From the NCBI RefSeq assembly GCF_016545825.1, contig NC_052618.1, positions 58,706,561 to 58,770,560 on the forward strand: DNA of 64,000 nt. Direction: 5' to 3'. Origin of the DNA: Eucalyptus grandis. Taxonomy: Eukaryota; Streptophyta; Magnoliopsida; Myrtales; Myrtaceae. The first letter of the stretch is position 1; each line of letters opens with the position of its first letter. Below the pieces are notes generated by a model. It did not search any database. It was not told where the DNA came from and saw only the letters and a list, made by a program, of their open reading frames with translations. This document shows, in pieces, positions 1-11,626 of this stretch. The position numbers and the translations under genes were made by a program.

Positions 1-290
1 TGCCCCCATTAGTTCGTGCCTCTAGTTGGCGGCGACCGGCCAAAGGAATAAGGAAGAAGGAGGGAAAAAAAAAAAAAAAAAAAAAAAGGAAAAATTAATT
101 AAAAATTCAAAAATAAAATATTATAAAAATTATTCACGTAAGTGTTGACCCTTCAAAATTGGCCGAATATATTGAATTGTCACGAATATAAAAGGTTTGA
201 AGCTGAATTGGTAAAATAAAAAAAAAGTTTATAACTGAATTGACGTTATTGTAAAAAGTTTAGAACTTTTTTTTTTATAATTTTCCCTAA
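1..290. mobile_element. Foldback MITE, right half only (cut by window edge)
   Basis: This is the right half of the foldback family described at 2450-4870. It has the GC-rich core end (about 10-55, with 'gcgaccggccaaagg'), a poly-A tract (about 66-87), then the family's AT-rich arm ending in 'aattttccct'. The left half lies outside the window. No protein is encoded. Confidence 0.65.
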
Positions 291-1055
291 AACAAGTCTG
301 TTTAAAGTTTGAAATATATGATGATTGACATGTGTGGATACTTCACATCTATGCATAAACTTAGTTCTTTCCATTGTGGGAGGCTTAAGTTATCTAATAT
401 ATTGAGAGTTGCAAATTTCTTTTGCCCAATTCAATCTAAACCTTTTAGCATTTGTGTCAATTCAATCTATTTGGCCAATTTGTCGACCATCCAGCCAATG
501 TTGACGTGGATAATTTTTTAACAATATTTTATTTTTCCTACTTCTTCCTTGTTCTTCTGGTCGGTCACTATTGGGAAGAGGCAAGGGCCGGCAAGATCAG
601 CTCACCGTTATTGGGCGAGGCTTGCCCCCGTTGGTCTGTGCCTCTAGCCGACGGCAACCGGCCAAAGGAACAAGAAAGAAGGAGGGGAAAAAAAGAGAAA
701 GGATAAAAGGAAAAAGAAATTAAAAATTAATTAATTTTTTTAAAATTTTAATATTATAAAAAATTATTTATAGTGTTGACCTATCAAAATTGACCGAATA
801 GATTGAATTGGCACAAATGCAAAAAGTTTGATACTGAATTGGCAAAAAAAAAATCAAGATTGAATTGACGTAATTGTAAAAGGTTTAGGACTTTTTTTTT
901 TGGTAATTTTCCCTATAACAAGTCTGGAATTGATCCTTTAAAGTCTGAAATATATGATGATTGACAAGTGTGGATACTTCACATCTATGCGTAAGCTTAG
1001 TTCTTCCTGTTGTGGGAGGCTTAAGTTATCTAACATACTGAGAGCTGCAAATTAT
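262..1055. repeat. Tandem duplication of foldback element plus host spacer
   Basis: The spacer at about 281-420 (starting 'ttttccct', containing 'atgatgattgaca' and 'gtggatacttcacatctatgc') recurs at about 907-1050 with few differences. Between the spacers lies a second foldback copy (about 425-915) with arms reading 'aattcaatcta...' and '...tagattgaatt' around a GC-rich core (about 575-670). Spacer and element have therefore been duplicated together, with a period of roughly 625 bp. The spacer differs from that of the array at 2.4-4.9 kb, so the two amplifications are independent. Confidence 0.65.
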
Positions 1056-2445
1056 GTCTATCTCTTTAGTTAATTTTAAAAATACCTCCAATGTATTTGA
1101 ATTTTCACCCGAATATAAAATACGTACATGCATTTCCAAAATTGAGATCTGCACTTTCACCTCCGCTGGAATGACCTCAGCACCGTCCTTATGTAAAGTC
1201 CTAAAAAAAAAAAAAAAACATTTACGGCCTTAATCATTCCCACCAGGTCCCTTGAAGTCCCAATTCAAGTGTGTTGCCGGATCCACCACGCAGCCCCACC
1301 ACTGACGGTGCCACCAACGCCACCAGTCATGCCGACCAGTTTGCTCGGGCAGGCGGTTGTTCCTCGGCGGTGGTGGTGGAGTCAACGACCGGTGATCGAG
1401 GGCTTCAGCGGCTGGTGGCTCACGGCGACGGAGTGGGGGGATTGGTCGGAGGCGGTGATGATGGGGGTATGTGGTGCCTAAGTTAGGGGGTTTGCCGGGT
1501 ATGTTGGATGAAAGGAAAAAAAAAATTGTGGATGATGGTACTTTTGAGTAGAAAAACGATAATATTGTGTATAGATGTGGAATTTTGCCATTCGAGGGAT
1601 GTCGATAGTCATATTTTAAAATAAAAAGCGTGGCGTGTGTTCGATATTTTCCAGACTAATTTGGGCCCAAGTCTTCAGCTCGATAAGACCTTGTTGTTTG
1701 CTTCGCAATAATGGAACTGTAAATAATCAAAGTCTTACAAAAAAAAAAAAAAAAAAAACTCAAGGGTCCAATAGGCAAGAATTCTCAAAGTCAAACTCAT
1801 AATGGAGGTTACTTAATCAATGAATTAATCATGGTTAGGCACAAAACCATCTTTTTATGTTATCTTACATAGTTGACCTTCCTACTTCCCGAAAAAAGAA
1901 ATCACATCTGCAGGTCTACATAGAGTCCTTAGTCACGCGTGATTCAAGAAAGACTCGGAGGACATCACAACTTACAAGTTGTTAATAATAACTGTGAAGC
2001 CAACAAAAGAAAAAGAAAAAGAAAAAGAAACCCAAAAGAAGGAAAGAATTCCCATCAAACCTCTTTCAAATTTGTGATGAGGTTTGGCTCCAGTTAGCAT
2101 GGAAATTCTGCTGAATTCAAGGAAGGTCATATTATAACTAGGCAGCTTCAACTCAAAGAGCACAATAGCAAATACAACTTAAACATTTCTAGGTGATTAT
2201 TGATTGGCAACCCTCCTTCTATTGATTGCCTTATATGAATGGTTTTCATTGTTGGGGATGCTATTTCAACCAAATTGATTTTCTTGCCGAATTATCTATG
2301 ATAGAAGTCAAAGGAAAAATTCAAGCCATCGATGCCATGATTGAGAGATATTTGTACACATGGCGTGTCGAATACTGCAATCCACGGAACATGAAAGTGC
2401 TCTTCCGTGAAGGAAAAAAAAACTCCCTAGGAAATGCTTAGAGGT
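1056..2445. other. Intergenic, no gene recognised
   Basis: The stretch is AT-rich apart from a GC-rich island at about 1265-1490 that is open in two frames but has repetitive, low-complexity codons and no recognisable domain. It may be the core of another decayed element. Homopolymer A tracts occur at about 1203-1218 and 1738-1759. I see no promoter or RNA gene that I can support. Confidence 0.4.
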
Positions 2446-2449
2446 CAAG

Positions 2450-4502
2450 AATTCCCACCGGCTACGGTGGAACTGGAAGGAAAACTTCTGTATAGAGGGT
2501 GTTGCTTTTGTCTACAATTGCATGCATGGAGAATTACCCAAAAAAAGTTTTAAATCTATTTCAATTATATCAATATTAATTTTTTTAAGGGTCAATTCAG
2601 TCCTAAATATTTTACATTTATGTCAATTCAGTCAATTCGGCTAATTATGGTCAGATCCCTGACGTGGATGATTTTTTTTATATTTATTTATTTTTTAATC
2701 TTTTATTTTCTTTTCATTTTCCTTTTCCTTTTTTCCTTCTCTCTTTCTCCCTCCTTCTTCCTTCTTCCTTTGGCTAATGACCTTCCCATTGGCCAGCAAA
2801 GTTGACCTCCTTGGCTTGAGGAAGAAGGAAGGAGAGAAAAAAAAAAAAAAAATTTAAAAAATTTAAAAAATGAATTATTAAAAATAATTAAAGTAAGCAC
2901 TGGCCAAATAGACTGAATTGCACAAATGCAAAAAATTTAGAGTTAGCTAAACCTAATTAGGACCGAATTGACACAATTACAATAGGCCTAAGACTTCTTT
3001 GGTAATTTTTCCCCATGCATGCATGCATGCAATACAAGACCATATCCATTTTTGCTTAAGATAAAAAATTCCCACCTTTTGTAGGTTTTGCTCTTGTCTC
3101 CAATTACGGAGAATTACCAAAAGAATCATAAACTTATTATAATTCAATATATATATATATATTTTTTTATATTATTAATTCAGTCATAAACTTTTTACAT
3201 TTGTGTCAATTTAATATATCCGCCCAATTTTGGTTGATCACTGCTAATGTGGACGTTGACTGATGCTGAGGTGGACAATTTTTTAATAATAGTTTTATTT
3301 TTTTTTCCTTTTTTCCTTCTTCCTTATTCCTCAAGCCAGTGAGGTTAGCCTTGCTAGCCAATGGCGAAGTCAATGCCTCTAGCCGGCAATGACCGGCCAA
3401 AGGAAGAAGGAAGCATAAGGGAAAAAAAAAAAGAAAGAAAAAGGAAAAATAAAAAATTAAAAAATTATCCATGCTAGTACCGACAAACCAAAATTGGCTG
3501 GATAGATTGAATTGACACAAATGCAAAAATTTTAGCATTGAATTGACAAAAAAAAAAAAAATTAGGATTGAATTGCCACAATTATAATAAACTTTGAAAT
3601 TTTTGATAATTTTCCTATTGTATGCATGCATACATGACCATATCCATTTTTGCTTAAGGTCAAGAATTCCCACTAGTTGCGGGTGTTGCTTTTGTCTACA
3701 ATTGTAGAGAATTACCAAAAAAATCTTAAATCTATTATAATTATATTAATTCAGTCATACTTTTTTTTTGACAAATTCAATCTAAATCTTTTGTATTTGT
3801 ACCAATTCAATCTATTTAGCCAATTTTTGCTGATCAGCATTGACATGGATGCCGGTTGACGTTGACGTGACAATTTTCAAATAATATTTTATCTTTTCGA
3901 TTTTTTTTTCTTTTTTTTCTCTCTTTTTTTCCCTCATTCTTTCTTCTTCCTTTGGTCAGTGAGGTCACCTCACCAGCCAATGGCAAGATCAATGCCGCTA
4001 GCCGACCATGACTGGCCAAAGGAAGAAGGAAGAAGGAGGAAAAAAAAGAGAAAAATAAAATTAAAAATTTGTCCATGTTAGCACAACCGGCCAAAATTGC
4101 TCAGATAGATTGAATTTGTACAAATGTAAAAGATTTATAGCTGAATTGGCCAAAAAAAATTTAGAGCTAAATTGACATAATTAAAATAAGTTTCGGACTC
4201 TTTTAGTAATTCCCCCCCTGCATGCATGCATGCAAAACGTAACTATATCCATTATGCAATATGCGACTATATCCATTTTTGCTTAAGGTGGGCTGGGGTG
4301 TTGCTTTTGTTTGCAATTGTGGAGAATTACTAAAAATGTCCTAAACTTATCGTAATTGTGTTAATTTAGTTTTAAACTTTTTTTATCAATTCAATCTAAA
4401 TCTTTTATGTTTGTGTCAATTCAATCTATTTGACCAATTTTGGCCGATTAGCATTGACGTAGAAGCTAGTCGAGATTTTTAATAAAATTTTATTTTTTTT
4501 CC

Positions 4503-4534
<32 letters not shown>

Positions 4535-4870
4535 CCTCATTCCTTCTTCCTCTCGCTGGTGAGGTCAGCCTCGCCAGCCAATGGCAAGGTCGATGCCTCT
4601 AGCCGGCAGTGACTGGCCAAAGTAAGAAAGAAGGAGGAAAAAAGGAAAAATAAAAAGTTAAAAACAAATATTATTAAAAAATTATCCATTAGATCCGGCT
4701 GACTAAAATTTATTGAATGAACTGAATTAATGTAAATGTAAAAGATTTAGCGTTGAATTGGCTAAAAAAAATTTAAGATTGATTTGACACAATTATAATA
4801 AGTTGTGGACTTTTTAATAATTTCTCCTTCGCATCCATGCATGCAATAGACGATCATATCCATTTTCACC
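2450..4870. repeat. Four tandem units of foldback MITE plus ~90-bp spacer
   Basis: The left arm 'gagaattacc/t' begins at about 2528, 3108, 3706 and 4321, giving unit lengths of about 580, 598 and 615 bp. Each unit has a left arm ('aattcaatcta', 'ggccaatttt'), a pyrimidine-rich stretch, a GC-rich core ('gccagccaatggc', 'tagccg', 'tgaccggccaaagg'), a purine-rich stretch, an inverted right arm ('tagattgaatt'), and a spacer with GCATGC repeats, 'accatatccattttt' and 'gtgttgcttttgtct'. The arms are inverted repeats, so each element can fold into a hairpin. The host spacer is repeated with it, which points to unequal crossing-over after one insertion. No coding capacity is seen. Confidence 0.75.
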
Positions 4871-5470
4871 ATGCATCATCATACGTTGGTCCCGTATTTA
4901 GTGCGCTGATGAGTACCTTCTTGGGAGGAAAGGATCGACTGAGGCAAATGAACGATGACAGACGGAGCAAGGAAAACATTTTACTCAAAAAACACATTTG
5001 TGTATATAATTGTAATATATAATGACGAAGAAAGAGACGGACGAAAAGGAAAGGTCAGATGGTACTTAGATTTTTCTGTGGCTGGGATGAGGTGGCACCT
5101 CGCTGGAGCTATCTGCGGTCGATTCTCGAGGGGACTTCAAAAATTGATATATGGACGAAAAACGAAACAGAGGAGGTGGGATCGACGATCCCTTCTCATT
5201 GAAAAGGAAAATTCCTTCGTTCTTGATTTCTTGGGTGCTGATGGTTGTATTCATTTGAGCAAGAATAACAACTTGAATATGCGTTTGTTCTTAAAAAGCG
5301 ATGAATAATTCTATACATGGAAAAATTTTGAGGAGTTGGATTTAATTTCAGATAATCAAGAAGTGCGAAAATATGGTTTTTTTTTTTCGAGAAAGATATC
5401 GATATTCAACACATGAAAAACGGAAAAAAACGGTGGAGAAAAAAACAAAAATAATGGAGCCACTTTTTCC
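4871..5470. other. Intergenic / distal promoter of PPH
   Basis: No gene, RNA or repeat can be supported here. An open frame over 4955-5308 has no recognisable domain. The stretch leads into the transcribed leader of the pheophytinase gene. Confidence 0.35.
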
Positions 5471-6005
5471 TTGTTTGGCCGTTTAGAGGAAGAAGAAGCT
5501 TTCAAGCAACCTAACATCTCCCTTACTCTACGCGTTGCTCGAATTCTCCCAATAATTCGGTGGGGACAGATTCAAGTTTTTGCTCTCCATGAATCTTCCT
5601 TCTGCAAATTGAGGGTAAAGCCTCTCTCTCATTCTCAGTCCCTCGCGTTGCACTTTCCATTTAGTTCCAGTTCTTTTTTTGAGTGAATAAGGTGCTATTC
5701 CTTTTCTTGTTTTTGATGGGTCTGTATGCTGTGATCTTTGAGAGCTGCTCTATGTCATAACTGGGAAGCTTGTTCATTTGCAACTTCTTTTTTCCGCTAC
5801 TTAATTCCCTTTTAAGTTGCCTGGCATGTGATGGGTGAGAGAAGAGAGTGAAGATTTGAAGATTTCTGGTGTTCACAGAAACTGTTCAACGAGTTCCTTT
5901 CCTTCTATTTTTGCATTGTTTTAGTATAAATTCTTTAGCTTTTAGGATCAATCCCACCCTGGAGAATTGATCAATATCCTTATCTACAGGACATAGATTC
6001 TGGGT
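5471..6005 (+). promoter_or_regulatory. PPH 5' leader with probable leader intron
   Basis: A donor-like site 'gagg|gtaaag' at 5614/5615 and an acceptor 'tatctacag|gacatag' at 5989/5990 fit an intron of about 375 bp just before the start codon at 6006. The sequence between is T-rich, as plant introns are. No TATA box was identified with confidence. This is inference from splice signals only. Confidence 0.4.
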
Positions 6006-8780
6006 ATGGAAATTCTCTCGCACAATTTTGCACCCTGCCGTCATGTTGCGGATACGAGGCAGAATTTGAACAATAAGCATCTGAATTCTAGGCAGGCTAA
6101 GCTTTTGGGTGGGAAAAGAAGTAGGGTTTTGCTTGTCAGGATCCATAAAAGAGTTCAGTGTGCGAGTTTTCTGCAGGAGGTCATCTTGGCCTAAACCATT
6201 CCGGGACCAATAGTATTGTTAAATCTTTTAAAGCGCCCCAAACTTCCAGGAGTGCAGATTCGAAGGTCTTAAGTGGAAGTAATAGTGGGTATGTGATTGG
6301 TGGGGAAGAGGACGCGAGCAGTATTTCTGAAGAAGGGGAATCAGAGGCCAAGGTATTGATTCCGGCTTTGCCTGATGAATCCAATGGTGAACGGGGAGCT
6401 CTTATAAGCAGCTGTTTTTGGGAGTGGAAGCCGAAGCTAACTGTGCACTATGAGAAGGCAGGGTGTGAAAACGTAGGGTCTCCGCCAGTCTTGTTTCTTC
6501 CTGGTTTTGGGGTTGGTTCATTTCATTATGAGAAGCAATTAAAGGATTTAGGTCGCGACTTTAGAGTATGGGCATTGGATTTTCTCGGACAGGGAAGGTC
6601 ATTACCATTTGAAGATCCTGCACCTCAGTATAACAGAGAAAATGACCTAGAAGGGAAGGAGACTCTGTGGGGATTTGGAGAGAAAACGGAGCCGTGGGCA
6701 AGTCAGCTGGTTTATTCAATTGACTTATGGCGGGATCAAGTTCAATACTTTGTGGAGGAGGTACCTTAATTAGCTATGTCTTTGCTTATTTTATCCTCCA
6801 GAAGTATTCCATGACATTATTCACACACTGCTATATGGAAAATTTATGGAGCTTTAGAGTTCTAATAATTCACTCGTGTTTGTTAAGCCTTTTTCATTTC
6901 TTCTGGATATATTGTTTCAATGTGAAATTAGGAAATAAAATTGTACTCACATTCAATTCTCTGTGCCAGTGAAACATGATCTAGAAAGTGACTGTTATGT
7001 AGACAGATCTGGATATTTCTTGTGTTTGGAACTGAATGGATCAGAATTCATCTTAATGATTGAATTTTGAACGATTGTTTTTGTTCAGGTCATTGGAGAA
7101 CCGGTTTATGTTGTCGGGAATTCACTTGGAGGATTCGTCGCACTATACTTTGCAGCAAGCAACCCACACTTGGTCAAGGGTGTTACCCTGCTGAATGCAA
7201 CCCCCTTTTGGGGGTTTCTTCCTAACCCTGTGAGATCTCCAAGACTGGCTAGGATATTTCCATGGGCTGGGACATTTCCTCTGCCTTCCAGAGTTAGAAA
7301 GCTCACAGAACTCGTGTAAGTTGGTCAGCTAAATTTGTCACCTTCTCTTGTTTGCCACTAAGACCAGGGAACTTGGTGGTTCTGCCTTGATTGAATTAAA
7401 CAATGTCTTTTCAAAATCGGCATGTAAATACCAGAAACATATACTGAGATTTTTTTTTCCTCTCATTTATGATTTACTCATCCAAAATGGGAGACAAAGA
7501 TGGCCAAAAAAACCAAAAAGATCAGAGGGCAATTTGTAATTGTCAAGATGGGAAAGTCACAAACAAAGTCATTTTATTCTCATTAGCTTCATGGACCATA
7601 TCGATATCTTTTACATTCCATGATCCTGATTGCCTCCTACACTGTAACAGTTGGCAGAAAATAAGTGATCCAGGGAGCATAGCCGAGGTGCTCAAGCAAG
7701 TTTATGCAGATCATTCAACAGATGTCGACAAAGTCTTTTCCTGTATACTTGAAACAGCAGAACATCCAGCTGCTGCTGCCTCGTTTGCCTCCATCATGTT
7801 TGCTCCTCAGGGACAATTATCCTTCAACGAGGCTCTATCTGGGTAAAGATATAAATCCTGATTCTTAATGGTGGCATTAGCATTATACAAGTATAACGTG
7901 CTTTTTTCCTGCATGACGCATTACTCTAATGTGGTTACTTTGTAGATGTCGGAAGAACAATATACCTGTCTGCCTTATGTATGGAAAAGAAGATCCATGG
8001 GTGAAGCCTGTCTGGGGCCTTCAGGTTAAAAGACAAGTTCCTGAAGCTCCATATTATGAGATCAGCCCTGCAGGTCACTGCCCTCATGATGAAGTTCCTG
8101 AGGTATGGTTTGAGAAGTTTAGCTAATATCATGTGCACGTCATCTCCATTCTTTAGGTAAACCTGTGGAGACAACTGTCATGGAGGACTTTTTTTCCATG
8201 TACTAGTGTTTGGTTGCAAATGGTCAACAATAGAGATGAAGGGTTGTGTATATATTTACTGTTTTCTGCATACTTGAAAGTTGAAACTGATGAATCAGTA
8301 ATCCTTTATGTAGTATATTATCAATCCTTTACGTGTGGTTCCTGTCTTCCTGCTATCAGATAAATGTAGAAATCTCATGATCAAACTCCCCCGATACCCA
8401 TTGGCTCAGGTTGATAATCCAATATCTGGAAGACCAAATCAATTTCGGCAACATAAGATTCCTAGGATAGCTATCGCAGGTTGTATTGCAAGTCTGTCTT
8501 GGATGCTGCTGGTTCTTATGTCGCGTCAATCTATATGCAGGTGGTGAATTATTTGTTACAAGGATGGATCAAGAACCTAGAATCGCAGGGCTCAGTGGCA
8601 TTGCCTCTGCTTGACGACCTGGAAACTATTCAGCATACCACTCCGAAGGATTTAGAATTTGTCAGAGGAGGAGAAAAAAGATCCGTCAAAGTGAGATTCA
8701 TCGAATCAACATCCTTACCTTGGAATAGGATAAGCTCTTTTATCGGATCTCATGTTGGGAAATTAAAACTGAAATCTTGA
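6006..8780 (+). CDS. PPH: Pheophytinase, chloroplast alpha/beta hydrolase, with exon-1 frameshift
   Basis: Pheophytinase removes the phytol tail from pheophytin during chlorophyll breakdown in ageing plastids. Exons: 6006-6760, 7089-7315, 7651-7842, 7946-8102 and 8541-8780, all with GT-AG borders. The start peptide MEILS matches the Arabidopsis protein's MEIIS, and the N-terminus fits a transit peptide. Family blocks seen are LPGFGVGSFHYEKQL, WALDFLGQG, the nucleophile GNSLGG (first lines of exon 2), LLNATPFWGF, YGKEDPW and GHCPHDEVPE, giving Ser, Asp and His in the expected order. With one base restored near 6170 the protein would be about 523 residues, against 484 in Arabidopsis. As read, the frame from 6006 stops at 6192-6194 and the downstream frame has no ATG in exon 1. 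It is either a sequencing error or a disabled allele. Identity is certain; intactness is not. Confidence 0.93.
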
Positions 8781-9830
8781 TTTTGGAGCCTAGGTTGGGA
8801 GAAGAAATGTGAGATGAATACTCAAAACTGCAAATGTAGTCTTTTAAATTGATATTTTCATCTGTATGTAAAGGTTTGTAATCAAGGGCTTTCTATTGTT
8901 TCAGATTAACACGATGTAACTAGTGAAAGGGAAATGTTAATGTCGTGGTCATCACTATGCACAATTACACATTTCAGATTTAGAATTATGATCTACTTTT
9001 AAAGACCATTGGTTGGATTATCCTTGAACTGTAGAAAAGGCTACAGAAAGAGTTTGGTCAAGCCAATCCATAATGCTGGCCATAAAGAAAACCCAATTTT
9101 TGAAGCAATGGGGGTAATTGGTCCTATGCAAGGCAAAAGCTGCTTTGCATAGAAGATCCATCAAAAAGTTTTCCTCTGATGGGCATCATAAGCCACGGTG
9201 AACGTAAGTTTGGAAAAGGGGAGCTTTCCCTTAAAGGAAATGTTCCAATCATGAAGCAGTTCAACTTTGTCACGATATGAAATTTATTATTGCAATACTT
9301 GCATCCCAAGGAAAAGAGGTATTGATTCCTCCTAAACAAATATATATTACATATGTTGGACCAAAGCATGCATTTTTGGAACTAAATACCAATAAAAATT
9401 ATGTTTTTTTGCAACATATTTATCTATAGTTCTTGAAAAGTCACTAACTCAATAAGAGGATGGAAACTAATAGTAAATTACTAATGTAGACTCGCCCGAG
9501 ATCCGGCGAGCCGAGCTATAGAAGAGATTATCAACATATTATACGAATTTATTTTATTACTAACTTTTTTTGTTGAAATTAGTTTTATTTATCTAAAATG
9601 ATGAAACTATTTGGCAATATTATACGACCGACTTCAATTATGAATTTTGAAATTTAAGCTTCACTTATTTAGTAAAAAATAAATTGTTTAATTTTTAAAT
9701 TATCCACTAACCTCGGACTACCCTCAATTCATCAAATAACCGCAGGAATCAACGGCCTGTCGCCGGCAACAGAGACGGGGCGTCCGAGGTTTCGGAAGTA
9801 CGGTACGATTGGGCAGGAGCTGTCAGCTGA
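8781..9830. other. Intergenic between PPH and GIY-YIG gene
   Basis: AT-rich sequence with the probable PPH 3' untranslated region at its left edge (up to about 8930). No other gene, repeat or RNA gene was recognised. Confidence 0.4.
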
Positions 9831-11626
9831 ATGAATCTGAATCTGAATCTGCCCAAGATCGATCTCAAGATGACGAGGCTTCTCTCCAGGACATTTCGAT
9901 CCGTCAAGCACCCCACCTCCGTTCCTACCAAAACCAGACCCCCTTCGAGATCATCATCATCATCATCGTCATCCGCCGTGAAGCTCTCGGAATCTTCGCC
10001 CTCGGCGTCTGCGTCGGCGATTTCAAGAACGGGGTCGGAGCCCATTTCGGGGGATTCAAGAACATGGTGCGTCTACCTCATCCTCTCCACCAACCCACCA
10101 ATCAAGACTTACGTTGGCGTCACCACCGATTTCCGTCGCCGGTAGGTAATGTTTCGCTCCTCGATCGAATCTCTCCTTCGGGGAAAGTTCGGGTTTTTTG
10201 TGCGTCGATGGGTGGATTTGTTGGTGTTTGTGTAACTGGGAGCAGGAAAAGATTGAACATTTGAACGGTTTGATTCATTGTCGAGGTACCAAGTAATGTA
10301 GCTAATGAACTCCCTTGATGTGATGTGGATTTGCTTGTAATGTTGAACTTTTGCACATAATTGCTCAGACGCAGCCTTGCAATGTATTAAGCATTTGACT
10401 CAAGTGTGTGTTGTAGGAAGTTTTGCATATGTGACTGAGTCGTGTGGTACATGTTGATATTTCCAATGCTTGAAATGCTACTATTGGTTGATGAAACTAT
10501 TTTGTTCTCTCATACAGTAATGTGTCCGTGTGCTATGTACTCCTCTGTTTTGACTTCCCCTAACTTGGAAATGTTCTTGTGATCTTTCTTGTCCTCCGAT
10601 TCTCTGTAAATTAGTATCTGAAATAGCATGCAGATACTCGGCTTCTTATCGCTACTCTTCATTTGGGTTGTATGTTTTCTCATTGAAGGTCATGTAATAC
10701 ACTGCTCGAATATTTGAATCTGTATGCCTCATTGAATCTGCGGTTGATCCAATAGTGTACAGTTTTCTGTCTGCATGCCTAAGTGCTTATTTATTTTTTT
10801 TGGTAAAACCTAAGTGCTTATTTATTTCTGTTGGCATATCTCAAAGTTCAAATATTTGAATCTGTTATGCCTCATTGTATCTGCGGTTGATTCAGTAGTG
10901 TACAGTTTTCTGTCTGCATACGTAAGTGCTTATTTGTTTCGGTTGCCATGTCTCGAAGTTTGAAGCAACATAATGGGGAACTTAGCGGTGGTGCCAAAGC
11001 ATCTCGAGCTGGAAGGCCATGGGTCTGTGCCTGCCTTGTTCAGGGCTTCAAGGACCGAAGTGAAGGTATTTTCTTAACTTTCTTGTCAGTTGACTAGAGC
11101 ACTAGCTTGAAACTCATGTCTTCCTTCCACTTCTGCAACTACAAGATCACAACCATGTCTCCGAAAATATGCTACTCTCACCAATTGTGACATGTAAGAA
11201 ATCTAAGCAACATTCATTGCTCAGCATCCTGCAATAAGTCACCTTCTGCAAATTGGGGGTGTCCTCACTTATGTTTTACCCTTTTGCATGTTTTTGGCAC
11301 AGATGTTTCGTTTCCTCATATCATGACGAGAATTATTGAGTCATGCCACTAGTTCAAGCGTCCTCATGATTGCAGAGACATGTCTCAGTGTCTGATAGTT
11401 TTGAGCTCTAATTCTCTCTGCATATTACGCAGCCTGTGTTTTTGAGTCAAAATGGAAAAGTTTATCAAGGAAACTACCTCGCCAGAGGTCATGTGGTGAC
11501 ATGGAAAAGCAAGCAGAAGATATCTCTCAGTTATTGCTTCAGCATAGACAAATGGCTTTAGATAGAGTTAAAGGTGAACTTGACTGCAGTCTTTTGGAAA
11601 TTGATTGGAAATTGAATCTTACTTGA
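9831..11626 (+). CDS. GIY-YIG nuclease, SLX1/UvrC-N-like, probably organellar
   Basis: Three exons, 9831-10141, 10959-11065 and 11433-11626, join in frame to 203 residues ending before TGA at 11624-11626. The GIY-YIG fold is visible: VYL at residues 81-83, YVG at 94-96, the Arg run FRRR at 101-104, QHNG at 108-111 and a catalytic-type Glu in FESKW (residue 144). The family cuts branched or damaged DNA. The protein lacks the RING domain of true SLX1 and is shorter, so SLX1-like is a family label only. Met1 gives MNLNLNLPK; Met14 would give MTRLLSRTFRSVK, an Arg-rich stretch without acidic residues, as in mitochondrial or plastid presequences. A Ser-rich linker (residues 39-62) precedes the nuclease domain. 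The annotated start is the first in-frame ATG. Confidence 0.85.
10709..10958. repeat. Tandem duplication of the 3' end of GIY-YIG intron 1
   Basis: The segment starting 'aatatttgaatctg' at 10709 recurs at 10851, including 'gtgtacagttttctgtctgca' and 'taagtgcttattt'. The second copy runs into the functional acceptor 'tctcgaag|TTTGAAG' at 10958/10959. The first copy carries the matching but altered 'tctcaaagttcaaa' near 10840-10850, so the acceptor region itself was duplicated. The original period is about 111 bp, now 142 bp because of the insertion at 10796-10826. Confidence 0.7.
10778..10826 (-). mobile_element. Ultra-short LINE-type insertion with 18-bp target duplication
   Basis: The 18-mer CCTAAGTGCTTATTTATT occurs at 10778-10795 and again at 10809-10826. 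Between them lie 13 bases, TTTTTTGGTAAAA, which on the minus strand read TTTTACC followed by A6. The neighbouring tandem copy at about 10917-10940 lacks the 31 extra bases and serves as an empty site. This is the signature of target-primed reverse transcription that stopped almost at once. Confidence 0.6.

Noticed and set aside
1269..1486. Two overlapping GC-rich open frames
   Set aside because: Low-complexity translation, two competing frames and an AT-rich setting fit a decayed repeat core better than a gene.
3206..3718. 170-codon minus-strand frame
   Set aside because: It lies entirely within tandem foldback elements and encodes Phe/Lys-rich sequence from T and A tracts.
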